64,000 nt of DNA from Trochalopteron elliotii (taxonomy: Eukaryota; Chordata; Aves; Passeriformes; Leiothrichidae): positions 1,113,842 to 1,177,841 of the forward strand of contig JANPWX010000026.1 of NCBI GenBank assembly GCA_024734555.1, read 5' to 3'. Under the pieces are notes generated by a model. The model saw only the letters and a program-made list of their open reading frames with translations, was not told the origin of the DNA and searched no databases. The first letter of the stretch is position 1. Each line of letters begins with the position of its first letter. Shown here in pieces: positions 37,603 through 48,220 of the stretch. Position numbers and translations under genes: made by a program.

Positions 37603-40600
37603 AAAAAAAAAGCACATTAGTGCGTAAAACAGAATTAACCTGACAGAGGTTGGAGTGGGAAACAAAGGCCCATAGCAAAGTACTACCTCCACATCTAAGG
37701 ATAGTGCTTATGTGGTTTATGAAGCAGATGTTATTGCATAGTAGATTGCAAATTCTGACTTCTCTCTGTCATGTTGTTTTGCAACTAACCCCTTTTCTCT
37801 TGGATGCTGTTTAGCCGGCTGCTGGGTCCTTGAGTTTTTCCAGGCTTTCCCTGACCCAGTGCCAGGGAGTGTGTTGTCTTCAAGGAGTAGGGATCTTGCA
37901 CTTATCTAGCACCTTGAGAGCAGCTGCATAAAAGAGAGGGGAGCTGTAATTTTCATAAGTATTTCAGATCTATAGCCTTCTATTCATAAAGATGGAGGCC
38001 CCCTCCACTCTTTAGCTATTAATACTGAAGTAGTCCATCCATTCAGGAGAAATATGAGGTTTTTTCCTCAGTAAACCTCAATTAAGTAAACCAGATTTTT
38101 CTGTATTTCTTCATTTGTATTACCTATAATAGTCTAAATTTCTCTGTGTTATGCAACTTGGCTTTCATTATTTTTTTCTAAGACATTTCTGCTCCTCATT
38201 TTGAAGAGTAAAATCACTTAGCCTTTAGTTGAGACAATTTTCTTTAGACAGAGAAAAACCAAAAACAAGTCAGAAATGTTATGCAGGAATACACGCGTCT
38301 TATTTGTTGCACTATTCCAACTAATCCCTGTTGTTAACTTACTTCAAGCATTTTAATGGTGTTTGTGCCTTGCTTGGTGGGACATATGTGTAAAATTTAA
38401 TAAGAGGTAATAAATGAAGCCAACAACTTTAGATATGCAGTTATAAGGGTTTGGGTGCTACCAAAAAGTGAGGCTTCATAAAGCCTCATCTATCGGTAAC
38501 ATCTGGGAGTTTTCAGTGATCGCTGATCTTTCAGTGATATGTAAATTTATCTATTAATATTTTTATATTATTTTTATGGTGTGGTTTCAGATAAACAATA
38601 TCTATTTCAGCTTAATATTATTTTCAGTGAATACAGCAGAAATAATCTGATTAAACTGTGCAGAAAAATGATTCATAAGCAATTAATGAAACCTTATTTG
38701 ATGCCCATATTTTTGCATAAAATAATTCTAAATACAAACTAAATATATACTGCAATTTGCTGGAGGATGGTTGTTTTGTTTTGTTTGGGGATTTTGGTGT
38801 GTGTGTGTGTGTGTGTTTGGTTTTTATCCCTCGAGAACAATGTCAACAGTGATATTTGCCAGTGCCAGGCCAAATTATTATTATTTACATTACGGTAGAC
38901 AAGTGGAATCAAGTGTTCAGATGCAAGGTGAAAACCATAAAATAAACAGTGTTTTATGCATTTTACTAGTAGATACCTTGATTTTAAAAATAAAGATTTC
39001 TTGTCCTGATCCAGTTGCTGTTATATCTAATGTGATCTTATTCAAAGTGTACTAGGGCTAAGAATAATAATTATTGTTGTAATTTTTGTACATGGGGTAA
39101 TATTTTGCTTGCAGCTGTTTGATTTGACTCTATGAAGTTTTGTGTAGTGAAGCCTCTTGGGTCCACTCAGTATACCAGCTTCATTAAGAATTACTCTGTA
39201 CAGAGCAATTTATCATCTTGGAAATGATCTGCAGAGTTGCAGCTGGATTATTCCTGCTCCCTGGATTGTCTGCTTGTCTCAGATTGCATCTTAGTGTAGA
39301 CTCAGCCCAGGTATTATCAGCTTTCCATGCATCTGTAAAATCAAACCCACTAACTAGGCCAGTGGAGCTTACCTAGCTTATTTATCTGAAATTGCTACTG
39401 TCTGAAACTATCCCTGTGCTGTCCAAGCTTATGCTAGGGTCTTCATTAAATGCTTCTAGCTTGGAGCTTTGTACCTGTCAGAATAGATACATAAAATTGC
39501 ATTTGAGCCTTTTTAAACTCTCTTGGATTCAAGCCTTGTTTTAAGCAAAAAAGTGCATGAAATGCTTTGCTGCATTTGAACTCATCACACCTTTTACAGG
39601 AATACGCTCAAGTTTCTGTATATGAAAATAATTGTGCATAGCCCAAAGTTTAGCAAATGTTGCTCATGAAGTCACTGAACATCAGAAATTTGTAACTAGG
39701 ATCATGAAAGTCACTTTCAATCTTGATCTGACGCTATGAGAAAGATCCATTATGTATAATGATTTCTTAGAATCTTCATGTTTCACACAGAAACAGTGGT
39801 GACATAAACAGGGTATTTTTAGAGTAATGATTTCCAAGATGTCAAGTCACACCTTAAAACAAACAAACAAACTAATTAAAATAACACAAGATCTTTGCCT
39901 CAGAGATTCTGAGGTACAGTGTACCTGCTGTGACCACAGTATCTCCAAATCCCTCTAACTCCTTCCCAGTCCCACAATCACACAATTAGCATTCAAGAAT
40001 AAATTGGTATTCATCTGACATTTCTAAAAGTTCTATATGGGGGCAAAAATCTTCCCTAAACTTCTCAACTTTAACTCATCTGTTCTGGAAACTGGGTTGA
40101 AACAGGACTTTAGGGAAGAAGCACTTTAATGAGCTCAATGTACATTAAAATACTCTTTATTCAATCCCCTCTGGAGATGCTGTAAAAGAGTCTTCCACAA
40201 ATGTGTAGCATGATAGCACTTTGCAATTTTCTGATAGAAAGCATAAGTTTCTGCATATTAAAGACAAAATGATATCTTCCAAAACTCTGAGTATGCTAAC
40301 GTTGGGTTGTTAAATTTTACAGGCAAAATCTGCAGCACTCCCTGTTGGGTGCCCATATATTTCATTCTGTGCTAATTAGTGCATAGCTGAATTCAGTTAA
40401 GAATGAACTCACTAGAGTGAGAGGAATTGAGCTGAGGTATTTGAGACAGGCAACTGACTTATTTTGTGTCGTGTAGATTATGTTAAAAAAATGCCATGTG
40501 CAGGATCACTAAAATATGTAGTAATTGAAAGCCATAATCACAGGCAAACAGAATTTTTCTTAGTGAATATAATACAAAGAGAACATCTTTCTAAGAGTTT

Positions 40601-41513
40601 TGTTTATACTTAGCTAACAATCCCATGAGGTACTCATCAATCATTCTCAGGGGATGGGAGTGGGGATGGTGTGGAGGGGGAAGAATTTTATATTTTTACT
40701 CTAAATATAAATTCAGTCATAAAGTATATTTCTGTTTTCAGACAATTTTATGGTTATAGATGGCTGCAAATATGAGCCTGCTTTCCAGAAAAAGTAACAA
40801 TCTTGGGGTTTTTATGGGTTTGCATGAAAGGGAAAAAGTGTTATTTTCTTATCATAAAATTGTATTCTAGAATATTGTGAAACAAAAGAAAAGATGGCTG
40901 GCAAGATTCACCTAGAACTGAAGTGCTAAAATATGCATATTGAAATACGCAGGGTCACTTTTGCTTAAATACAATGTAAAGACTGTTTACTAACTCCCGT
41001 TATTTAGATTAATATGTAGATTAATATTTAAATAGTAATTAAATTTTGTTCTAGACATCATTCAACTGACCATGATATTATTATTTTCATGACTCTTCAC
41101 AAAGATAAAACAAATATTATCCATAGTATCTTGTTACAGACAAAACAGGCAAAGACCTTTTAAGGAAAGTCAGAATTTTTTATTTTTCTTAATTGATGTC
41201 TTAACTGATTAATCTAAGAATTATTTTTAGCAGTTAATATTTAATTATTACAGGGAGAGAAATAATAATAATGCAAACACTAGTACAGTAATAAGAAATA
41301 AATTTAAGTATTTGTACAGTCAAACATGCCTTATAATAATTCTTAATATTTCATTATTGCAAAGAATAGTGAGAAGGAACAAGGTAGAAAAATATAGCAA
41401 GTTGCAAACATCCTTTTGCTTCAAGAAGTTTGTTCATGATGTTTTCTTTTTCCTTGGGCTAGAATATATAAAAATTTTAGATATTTTTATACGTTGCTAG
41501 GATATCTTTCCAC
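37603..41513. other. Unique AT-rich DNA, one microsatellite
   Basis: No gene was recognised. A GC-richer patch at about 37800-37950 contains gcataaaag at 37926-37934, which could pass for a TATA box but lacks other promoter features. The (GT)10 at 38797-38816 is listed separately. The part at about 40980-41300 is rich in ttaat/attaa words. Confidence 0.45.
38797..38816. repeat. (GT)10 microsatellite
   Basis: There are ten uninterrupted GT units. It lies inside a short plus ORF (38771-39055) that is not a credible gene. Confidence 0.97.
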
Positions 41514-41918
41514 CTAGTTTCTTCGCTGTTCTGCAAGTGTGCTCTGTGGTGCAATTTTCATGCTAGATGCAAACCCCATAGTTTTGTTTGAAACTGGATT
41601 ATTGTTTCTTCCCATGACCATTAGTGAGTAGTCTGTAAATCCAGGAGTTTCCATTGCCAGCCCAGGCCCCTGTTCAACAAGTATACTTCTATCCTGCATC
41701 TGGCACTGCCTCTTCTGGAAGGCTTTGCTATCATTCCAGACCTCTATTTCTCTAAAATTTTTTTGTTCTAGTAAAGCCATGAATCCTCCACTATACACAG
41801 AATAACTACTTGGTGCTACTACACATATTAAAACTACGTGTGTACCGCACCAAGATAAGGACATGTAAACCAAGCATGCCCATCTGATTGTTAACAAATC
41901 CCTGTTAGAGCTAAACAA
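41514..41918 (-). CDS. Orphan ORF of 134 codons, unrecognised, doubtful
   Basis: This minus-strand ORF has no repeat in it and a fairly natural residue mix. It has a hydrophobic stretch near residues 12-34 (WACLVYMSLSWCGTHVVLICVV) that could be a membrane segment or signal anchor, followed by a polar C-terminal half. An acceptor-like cag lies just upstream of its start (ctctaacag on minus), so it could also be read as a terminal exon. I recognise no family. Several ORFs of 100-180 codons are expected by chance in 64 kb read in six frames, and no promoter, donor site or poly(A) signal clearly supports it. It is listed because it and the ORF at 44324-44659 share a strand and look less random than the rest. 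Confidence 0.12.
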   Translation of the reverse strand: MFSSNRDLLTIRWACLVYMSLSWCGTHVVLICVVAPSSYSVYSGGFMALLEQKNFREIEVWNDSKAFQKRQCQMQDRSILVEQGPGLAMETPGFTDYSLMVMGRNNNPVSNKTMGFASSMKIAPQSTLAEQRRN

Positions 41919-42783
41919 AGCAAAAGGGAAGGCTGGAGGCAGCTGAAGACAAGTTCAAAGCAAAGAAAGCAAAGCTTTAGTCCTGAGGTCTTGCAAACCC
42001 AATAGGAAGTCTGTGACCTCCTGTTGTTGATGGCAGGACTGTATTCACAGGACCACAGAGCTACACATATGTTATGGGAATTTGTTTCTGAAGGGACAAA
42101 TGAACAATGCTGCTACTGGGCAAGTGTATCTTTTAATAAAGTATTTACATCTCATTTAAATGGCATGAAGAAAGTGGACGCTATTTGTAGTCAGTGCAAA
42201 TATTGACACCATCTGAACTATGCCCATTTCTAGTCAGAATAAAATGTTAGACTTTCAGACAGCTATGTCAAGAAGGTTCTGTTTATTAAAAAAATATCCT
42301 TTCACATAATTTTTTTGTTGGATGTCTAAGGTTTGGGAAAAATAAATTTCACATGTTTCAATATTTACACAACACTTTGTGAATATTAAACGATTTATTT
42401 TCTTGGGTTTTTTAAAATGAAAATTAAAAAAAATTGATTGACAGAATGTCAATTAACCGTTACTTCTTCCAGTATGAAGACACAATACTACCCTGAGGGT
42501 CCAGCATATCGGTTCTTATACCTTCCACACATTAGCATTTCTAAGTCTTTGTAATATTGGCCCAGAGACCTATTTTGGTTTATCTGCTTGTTTGGAATTT
42601 ATGGATGAGATTGTCTTACTTTTTTTTAATAATAATTTTCACTGGAGTAGCAAGCTTTAAATTGTTAATAGGTTTATAATGTGGTCTTTAAATATAATCA
42701 GAAATTCATAAGCTCAAAGTATACATATCTTATTTTCTGCATTTTGATATTTTTCATGTTTTGCTGTCTCCAAAGATGAGTGC
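41919..42783. other. Unique AT-rich DNA
   Basis: Nothing was recognised beyond short motif-free ORFs (42024-42206 plus, 42255-42452 minus). Confidence 0.5.
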
Positions 42784-43005
42784 CCAAACCCTGTGGACAA
42801 CCTATTCCAGTTTTTGCCAGCTCTTACTCTGAGGATAGTTTTCTTGCGAGTAGTTGGGAGTTTCTCCTGCAATTTCTACTTGCTGCCTCTCATTCCACTG
42901 AGCACTTCCAGAAAAGACTAAGTCTGTCTTCCCTCTAGATTCTTGTTAGGCAGTCAAAGGCAGCAACTAAATATTCCCTGACTTTCTGACCTCGGCCCCA
43001 GCTCT
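42784..43005 (-). mobile_element. Diverged CR1 LINE 3' region, minus orientation
   Basis: In order, the sequence gives ggacaacctattccagt, a changed version of the agtaaagaatttcttcc block, gagtttctcctgcaatttct, ttgctgcctctcattccact, gagcacttccagaaaagact, ctgtcttccctctagattct and gcagtcaaaggcagcaacta. This is the arrangement of an avian CR1 subfamily read from minus, with many substitutions. The terminal octamers are missing at the left, so the copy is broken on both sides. Confidence 0.78.
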
Positions 43006-44323
43006 CTCATCTCCACTTTAACAGGTCTGACAGGGTGTGGCAGTGGTGGCAGTCCCCAACCTGTTCCTTTGAGAGACCTGCTTGAATACAGTCTGTCTAG
43101 TTAGTATTCTGATGCCACTTTCAATGGCAGGAATAGATAAAGACAAGGGAAAAGGAAAAGAATGCGCGGCTTTAAGTTGGTTATAGAATAGAGCATGGCA
43201 GAATTTCACTTTCTCATGTGGCCTAAATTAGGGGAATTTCTCCTTCCTACACCACTCTTTTTCAGCACACATTTTAAAGGCTTAAATACTTACTAATTTA
43301 AGGGTTGCATCCCATGAAGCAATAGTAGCATTGACCATTATATCTCATTGTTTTCAAAAAAATGTTACAAGTTTCTTAAAAGATAAATTTACTTGTTTTT
43401 ACTGACATTTTCTAAACACTGGCACAGAACATCAGAAAATAGGAACACAAGAGAAAAGAAGTTAGTTCCTTCATTGATTTACTGAATGACATCCTAATTA
43501 TTCCTTTCATAGGGCAGCCAAATAACATTTCAAAGTAGGGGTCAGGAGGTCTTTGCCTTAACATACATTCAGTTACTCCTGGGATTGTTTCTTTGACCTG
43601 AACCTATAGACAAGTATATACTATTTATTGTTTATGCCAGTATTATCTTTGCTTTCACACAGAAATAAATTTTTGTGAGTCTTGTTTTTTATATAAGGCT
43701 TTTTTACAAACTTGTGTTACATTCCCAGTTATTCTGTTTCTTGACAAAGGTGAATAGACCAAGATCCTCTCCTTCAACCACTGAGCCAAATTAGTCTCCA
43801 GCCCAGGGTACATGTATTTGTTTCAGTTGTAGTCTTAATTCATCTTCCTTGAAAACAAGTGATTATGCAGCCTTCAGGTGATTTCATAATAATAATGAAA
43901 CTTATTTTCAAAAAGGAGCTACAGTTTCCTTCTTTGCTGTTATGTTCTTCAGGCTTTTGTCTCTCTTTCTTGTATTTATGTTTATATTCATGTTCCATAT
44001 ATATGACTCCTCAAATTCTTCTTACTGGTTCCTTCAAAGTGTCCTACAAAATCTTCTGTCTTCAGCTTTGTATTTAACACAAAAGAATTTATTTTTTTTT
44101 TCTTAAAAAATTTTACTTGCTCTTAACCTTCTACTAGCATTGGTCTTGAGGTTAGTGCAGGACAACCTGAGCATTAAAGCAAAGCCTTGCAGCTCTCCTT
44201 CCTAATTCTGAATAGATTTGAAAAAGGAAGTTAAGGTTAAATGATTCGCTTTATTTACAAAACAGACAATTTCATTTTTTTTGAATGTTAAAAGTGATGT
44301 GATTTTGTAAGAGAAATACAGGA
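43006..44323. other. Unique AT-rich DNA
   Basis: No gene or repeat was recognised. The short ORFs at 43018-43209 (minus) and 43859-44077 (plus) have no motif. Confidence 0.5.
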
Positions 44324-44659
44324 CTAAAGTTTTATGGACCCTTTCGTAATGAACAACTCCTCAATTCCAGTCTTCGTTTCAGGTAGCTCTATAGTTTTTT
44401 GACTATCAGTCTTTTCTGAATAGTTTGGTCTGTAGGACTGTGCCCTTTCTGTCATAGAAGGAGGGTTCTGTATCACCCCTATTCTTTTAACCATTTCTTG
44501 AACCATGCAGGAGCTCTGTATTCCCAGTTCCTTGCTCCTGCTGAGCCCATCTTGGAGTCTCTTACTCCTCATGGGACAGGCAGTCCTCCCTACAGTTATC
44601 CATTGTTGTCTAAACAAAGTCCTTGAAACTAACACGATGAGTATAGTGAGAAGAAACAT
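44324..44659 (-). CDS. Orphan ORF of 111 codons, unrecognised, doubtful
   Basis: This minus-strand ORF starts directly after an in-frame TAG. Its first dozen residues (MFLLTILIVLVS) are hydrophobic like a signal anchor, and the rest is polar and rich in R, K, S, T and E with two short Q/E-rich parts. A pyrimidine-rich run ending in gtgttag lies over the N-terminal codons, so an alternative reading is an exon starting at about 44620. No family was recognised. No repeat overlaps it. Chance is the default explanation at this length, and there is no promoter or poly(A) evidence. Confidence 0.13.
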   Translation of the reverse strand: MFLLTILIVLVSRTLFRQQWITVGRTACPMRSKRLQDGLSRSKELGIQSSCMVQEMVKRIGVIQNPPSMTERAQSYRPNYSEKTDSQKTIELPETKTGIEELFITKGSIKL

Positions 44660-44977
44660 AGAAAAGAGGCACTAAAGCTGTGCTTTAAATCATGCTTTAA
44701 ACAAAAGTTAATTGAAACGAAGTTGGACAGTCATGGAGCAGTGAATGTCTAAGCACAACACCAAATTAATGTGGTAAGTGTAGGGCTGTTTTTAATCACA
44801 GTGCTTAAGTTTTTGCCAAAATACATATTCACACAGGTCAAAAAAGTTTGGACTGCCAAGAAAAAGATAAAGGTAAGTTGTAACAATTATTTGCAACATG
44901 TAAATTCTAGTTAATTCTAAACAAAGAATATCTGTAATTTAGGGAGAGTCATAAATTATAGGGAAATGTTCTTATCA

Positions 44978-45068
44978 GATTTGGATTTGATGATTTTGTG
45001 GATCCCTTCTGACTCAGAATATTCTGTGGATTCTTGTGAGTCCCTTGCAACTCAGAATATTCTCCAGG
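44978..45068 (+). mobile_element. CR1 LINE 3' end with an internal tandem duplication, plus orientation
   Basis: The words ttggatttgatgatt, tcccttctgactcagaatat and attctgtgga are the CR1 3' tail. The block tcccttctgactcagaatattct at 45003-45025 then repeats as tcccttgcaactcagaatattct at 45041-45063, at a spacing of 38 bp. The tail has thus been duplicated once. The short plus ORF at 44966-45154 that overlaps it is made of this repeat. Confidence 0.82.
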
Positions 45069-48000
45069 TTTGTGATCTATCTTGTTTTGGAATTGTTTGG
45101 ATAGGAGTTATTTTTGACTATAAGCCTACAAAGGAGGTGAAGGGTGAACAATGAGTGTGACAGTAAGATTTTTTTTTTAAGGCATTTACTATGTTACCTC
45201 ATGAAACTTTGCAGTATCAGTTTCAATTTGCTCCAATATTAATATTGTAATGTTTTTTGTACATATTTGGAAGAAAAATTAGTTTTTAAATTGATTAGAC
45301 AAATATGAACCTTGAAAATATTTTATAAGCATGCATTTGGTCACTTGAAGGGAACAAGAAGCCATTAATAGTTTTAATTTAATCAAAAAAAATGAACACT
45401 TAGCTTGTTTATGATGACCTTTTTATTTGTATTTTGCTTCCACTAATGTAGTTCACAGTCTGTCTTTACTAAAGTCTTCCTTTACTCATGCTAAGTATGA
45501 TTTTAAGTAAAATATGAGCCTTTTTAATGTAGTAAAAAAAAAATAGAGTAGCTGTTGAATTTTCAAGTGATAATAAAGGAAATTTAAGAGAGCCAATGTT
45601 GGAAATGGCAGTTAAGAAATTATGTAGACACTTGCTGGGCAATCATGTCTCGTGAGAATGAAAAGATGGGGAATTTATCACTGACTGGGGGTTATGTACT
45701 ACATGAAAAATAAAAGTAATTTGGTCTTGCACTTAAGTTTCTTTCAAAGAAAACTTGTAGATTTTCACATTCTTGAACAGAGATAATCATCCACCACTTT
45801 TGAAAACAAAGGAAAATTGATGTAGTTTGCTAGATTTGATTAGAAACCATTGGGCATGTGCACAAATGAGTAGTGATTTGAGGAATATCAGATTCACTAA
45901 GTGAAAATTAGTAACTTTAAAAAAAAATTACCCTGCAACATAAATCCCTCTGAATGGTTATTATAAAACCCCAACCATATTTCAAATGGTGTTTTTTAAT
46001 ACTAATCTTATTTTTTAATGGTTTTATTATGAGTAACTATCACTGATTATTTTTCTGAGTTAATTTTCTGCCTTTTGAGCTTTTTATTTTTACTTTTAAA
46101 ATACAATTGCTCATCTTTTATGAAAGAAATAATATGAAATATTTTGAATAAAATTATGTCACATGTCTTTGCAATAGTGAACCTCCATACTTGGACTGGA
46201 GAATAAACACATTTGCTACTCTGCGGAGTAAGATACATTTGTATGTACATATACACAAATATACATATATATGCATACACATAAAAATCTGGGCACCTGT
46301 ATACAGAAGTAGATAGTGCAAGCGGAAGTATTTATAGGAAACTGCACACTTTTAATTAGCACTTTTTCATATATAAATGTAGGGACAAATCACTTCTGTT
46401 TTTCAATGTAAGGCAGAATCATACTTTATGTTCATAAAGATCAGTTTCCCTTTGTTGAACTGACTCAGATGAAAGTGGAAAATATTTCAGATAAAGTCAA
46501 GTGAAGAGATAGTATTTGAAATGATCAGTATAGTATTGACTCATGACACTCTTTGTATTTTTTGACCTGTTATTTAATAATTTTTAAACACTATGTACTT
46601 AATTGAAAACTTTAAAGTATCTTCTGTCCTCTCACTGTGTTGGATTATTTTTGGTTGTTTGACTTTTTAATTATATATTATTAGGGTATAGGATGACATG
46701 AATATGTGTAGGTGTTAAAAGGAAGAAGGGAGGATAGTGAGATGAAACTGGAGTGTTAATCTGGATTATGGTAAACTAAGTAGGTATTTCTCCAATAAAT
46801 TGCCCTATCAATTGTGTTGAGCTTCTCGGAAGAAATTTCTTTGAGAAATGCATTTTGGTCTGTAGGACTGTAGCAATTATAAAAATATTACATCACTACA
46901 GCAGGTATTGGTTGGACAATGAGGGGATAAGTCTGCTGCTGTGATACAGGGTGCACTAGCACCTCTTTTAGTTTTCATTTTCTTTATCTCTATTCTTTTC
47001 TAGAACTTCCTTTTCATGGTCCAGTGCTCTCCCCCATATGCAAAAAGGATAGCAGTAAGCAAATGAGGATCAGTGCTGAGTCAAAACCTTGACTTTTTCT
47101 TACAAATAAAAGCATGGTTATCTTTTTGGTTTCTTTAGTTACCAATAGAATAAATTAGCAAAGCTTTCCCTTGACTGGCTTTATATATTGTTATTTACAC
47201 ATTGTTTAGCTAAATGTTGTTGTTGTTCAACTCAAAGGAAAAACACTGAGAAATTTTATTAGGACCAAGAGTAATATAGTAGGCATTGATTCAAATTATC
47301 TTTAGTCTCTTGATAGAAACTGATGAGCTTGGAAAAATATAATATATTGTCTTGTTAAAAATAATCACAAGCAACAATGTACCAGTAACCAAGAAAATTA
47401 GTTCAAATGCTCTGAGTCACTTGAGCATTGTCTTTTGTTCAGGCAGTGCCTATTCGCTGTGACAGCCAGCTCTCTATCAAGTCTATGCTAGTGTCATTCA
47501 TTAGTATCATGTATGGAGTTATGGAGAAAAATACAATGACAAGGAGGAAGATGTGCATAAGGCAAAGCAAAGTGCTCAGGAATTTGTTAAAAGCAGTTGT
47601 GTGGTAATGGAATGGCAGCCCGAGCTATGGATATTGATGTGCACACAAGAAGCTCTGAATTCAAACTGGTCTGAACCATGTAAACCTGTGTTTTCTATTT
47701 TGTGTTTGTCTGTCTTAAATACCAAAATTCTTGCAGGAGTCCAAAGCTCAAGTAGTGATGAAAAATTTTTAAGTATTTTAAAATCCATTATAAAATCAAT
47801 AGATGTGGTGGGCTTGGCTACCCGGCTGGCTTTTTCTCTGTCTGTGTTATTTTGTGAAATTCCCTGTTCAGTGGAATGTGGTACTCTCTTACTGTTGCGT
47901 TGTAGTAAAACAATACTAAAGGTACAAGAATAGCTGTATGACAATGTGGCTATTGTCATGGTGTACATAAGATGGAAAGCTGAGGGTTCTGGATGCTTCC

Positions 48001-48184
48001 CCGTCACAGAGAAGACTTTCACCTGTGATGCCAGGAGTGCCTTTAAAGCTGATTTTGCTAGTAATTGGATGCACTCATCACATTGACACTGCAGTTTTGG
48101 ATATGAAAGTAGCATTGGTATAGACATTGGTCTAGTTATGTGTGTAAAATTATCTAAGTAATTTAACTAAATTTGACTTAATTT
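45069..48184. other. Unique AT-rich DNA
   Basis: No recognisable gene was found. The longest ORF of the whole window (47576-48127 minus, 183 codons) and a plus ORF (47553-47933) overlap each other on opposite strands. Neither has a known motif. An alternating TA/CA stretch lies at 46237-46283. Confidence 0.45.
46237..46283. repeat. Imperfect TA/CA dinucleotide stretch
   Basis: The region is an alternating purine-pyrimidine run (catatacacaaatatac, atatatatgcatacacata). It is a decayed microsatellite, and a 77-codon minus ORF begins in it. Confidence 0.75.
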
Positions 48185-48220
48185 AATCAGTGACTTGATA
48201 TTAATCAGTGACTTGATATT
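48185..48220. repeat. Perfect 18-bp tandem duplication
   Basis: The unit aatcagtgacttgatatt occupies 48185-48202 and is repeated without change at 48203-48220. Identity of the copies suggests a recent slippage or repair event. Confidence 0.95.

Noticed and set aside
37800..37950. GC-richer patch with a TATA-like gcataaaag
   Set aside because: There are no GC boxes, CpG cluster or open reading frame, and the composition contrast is mild.
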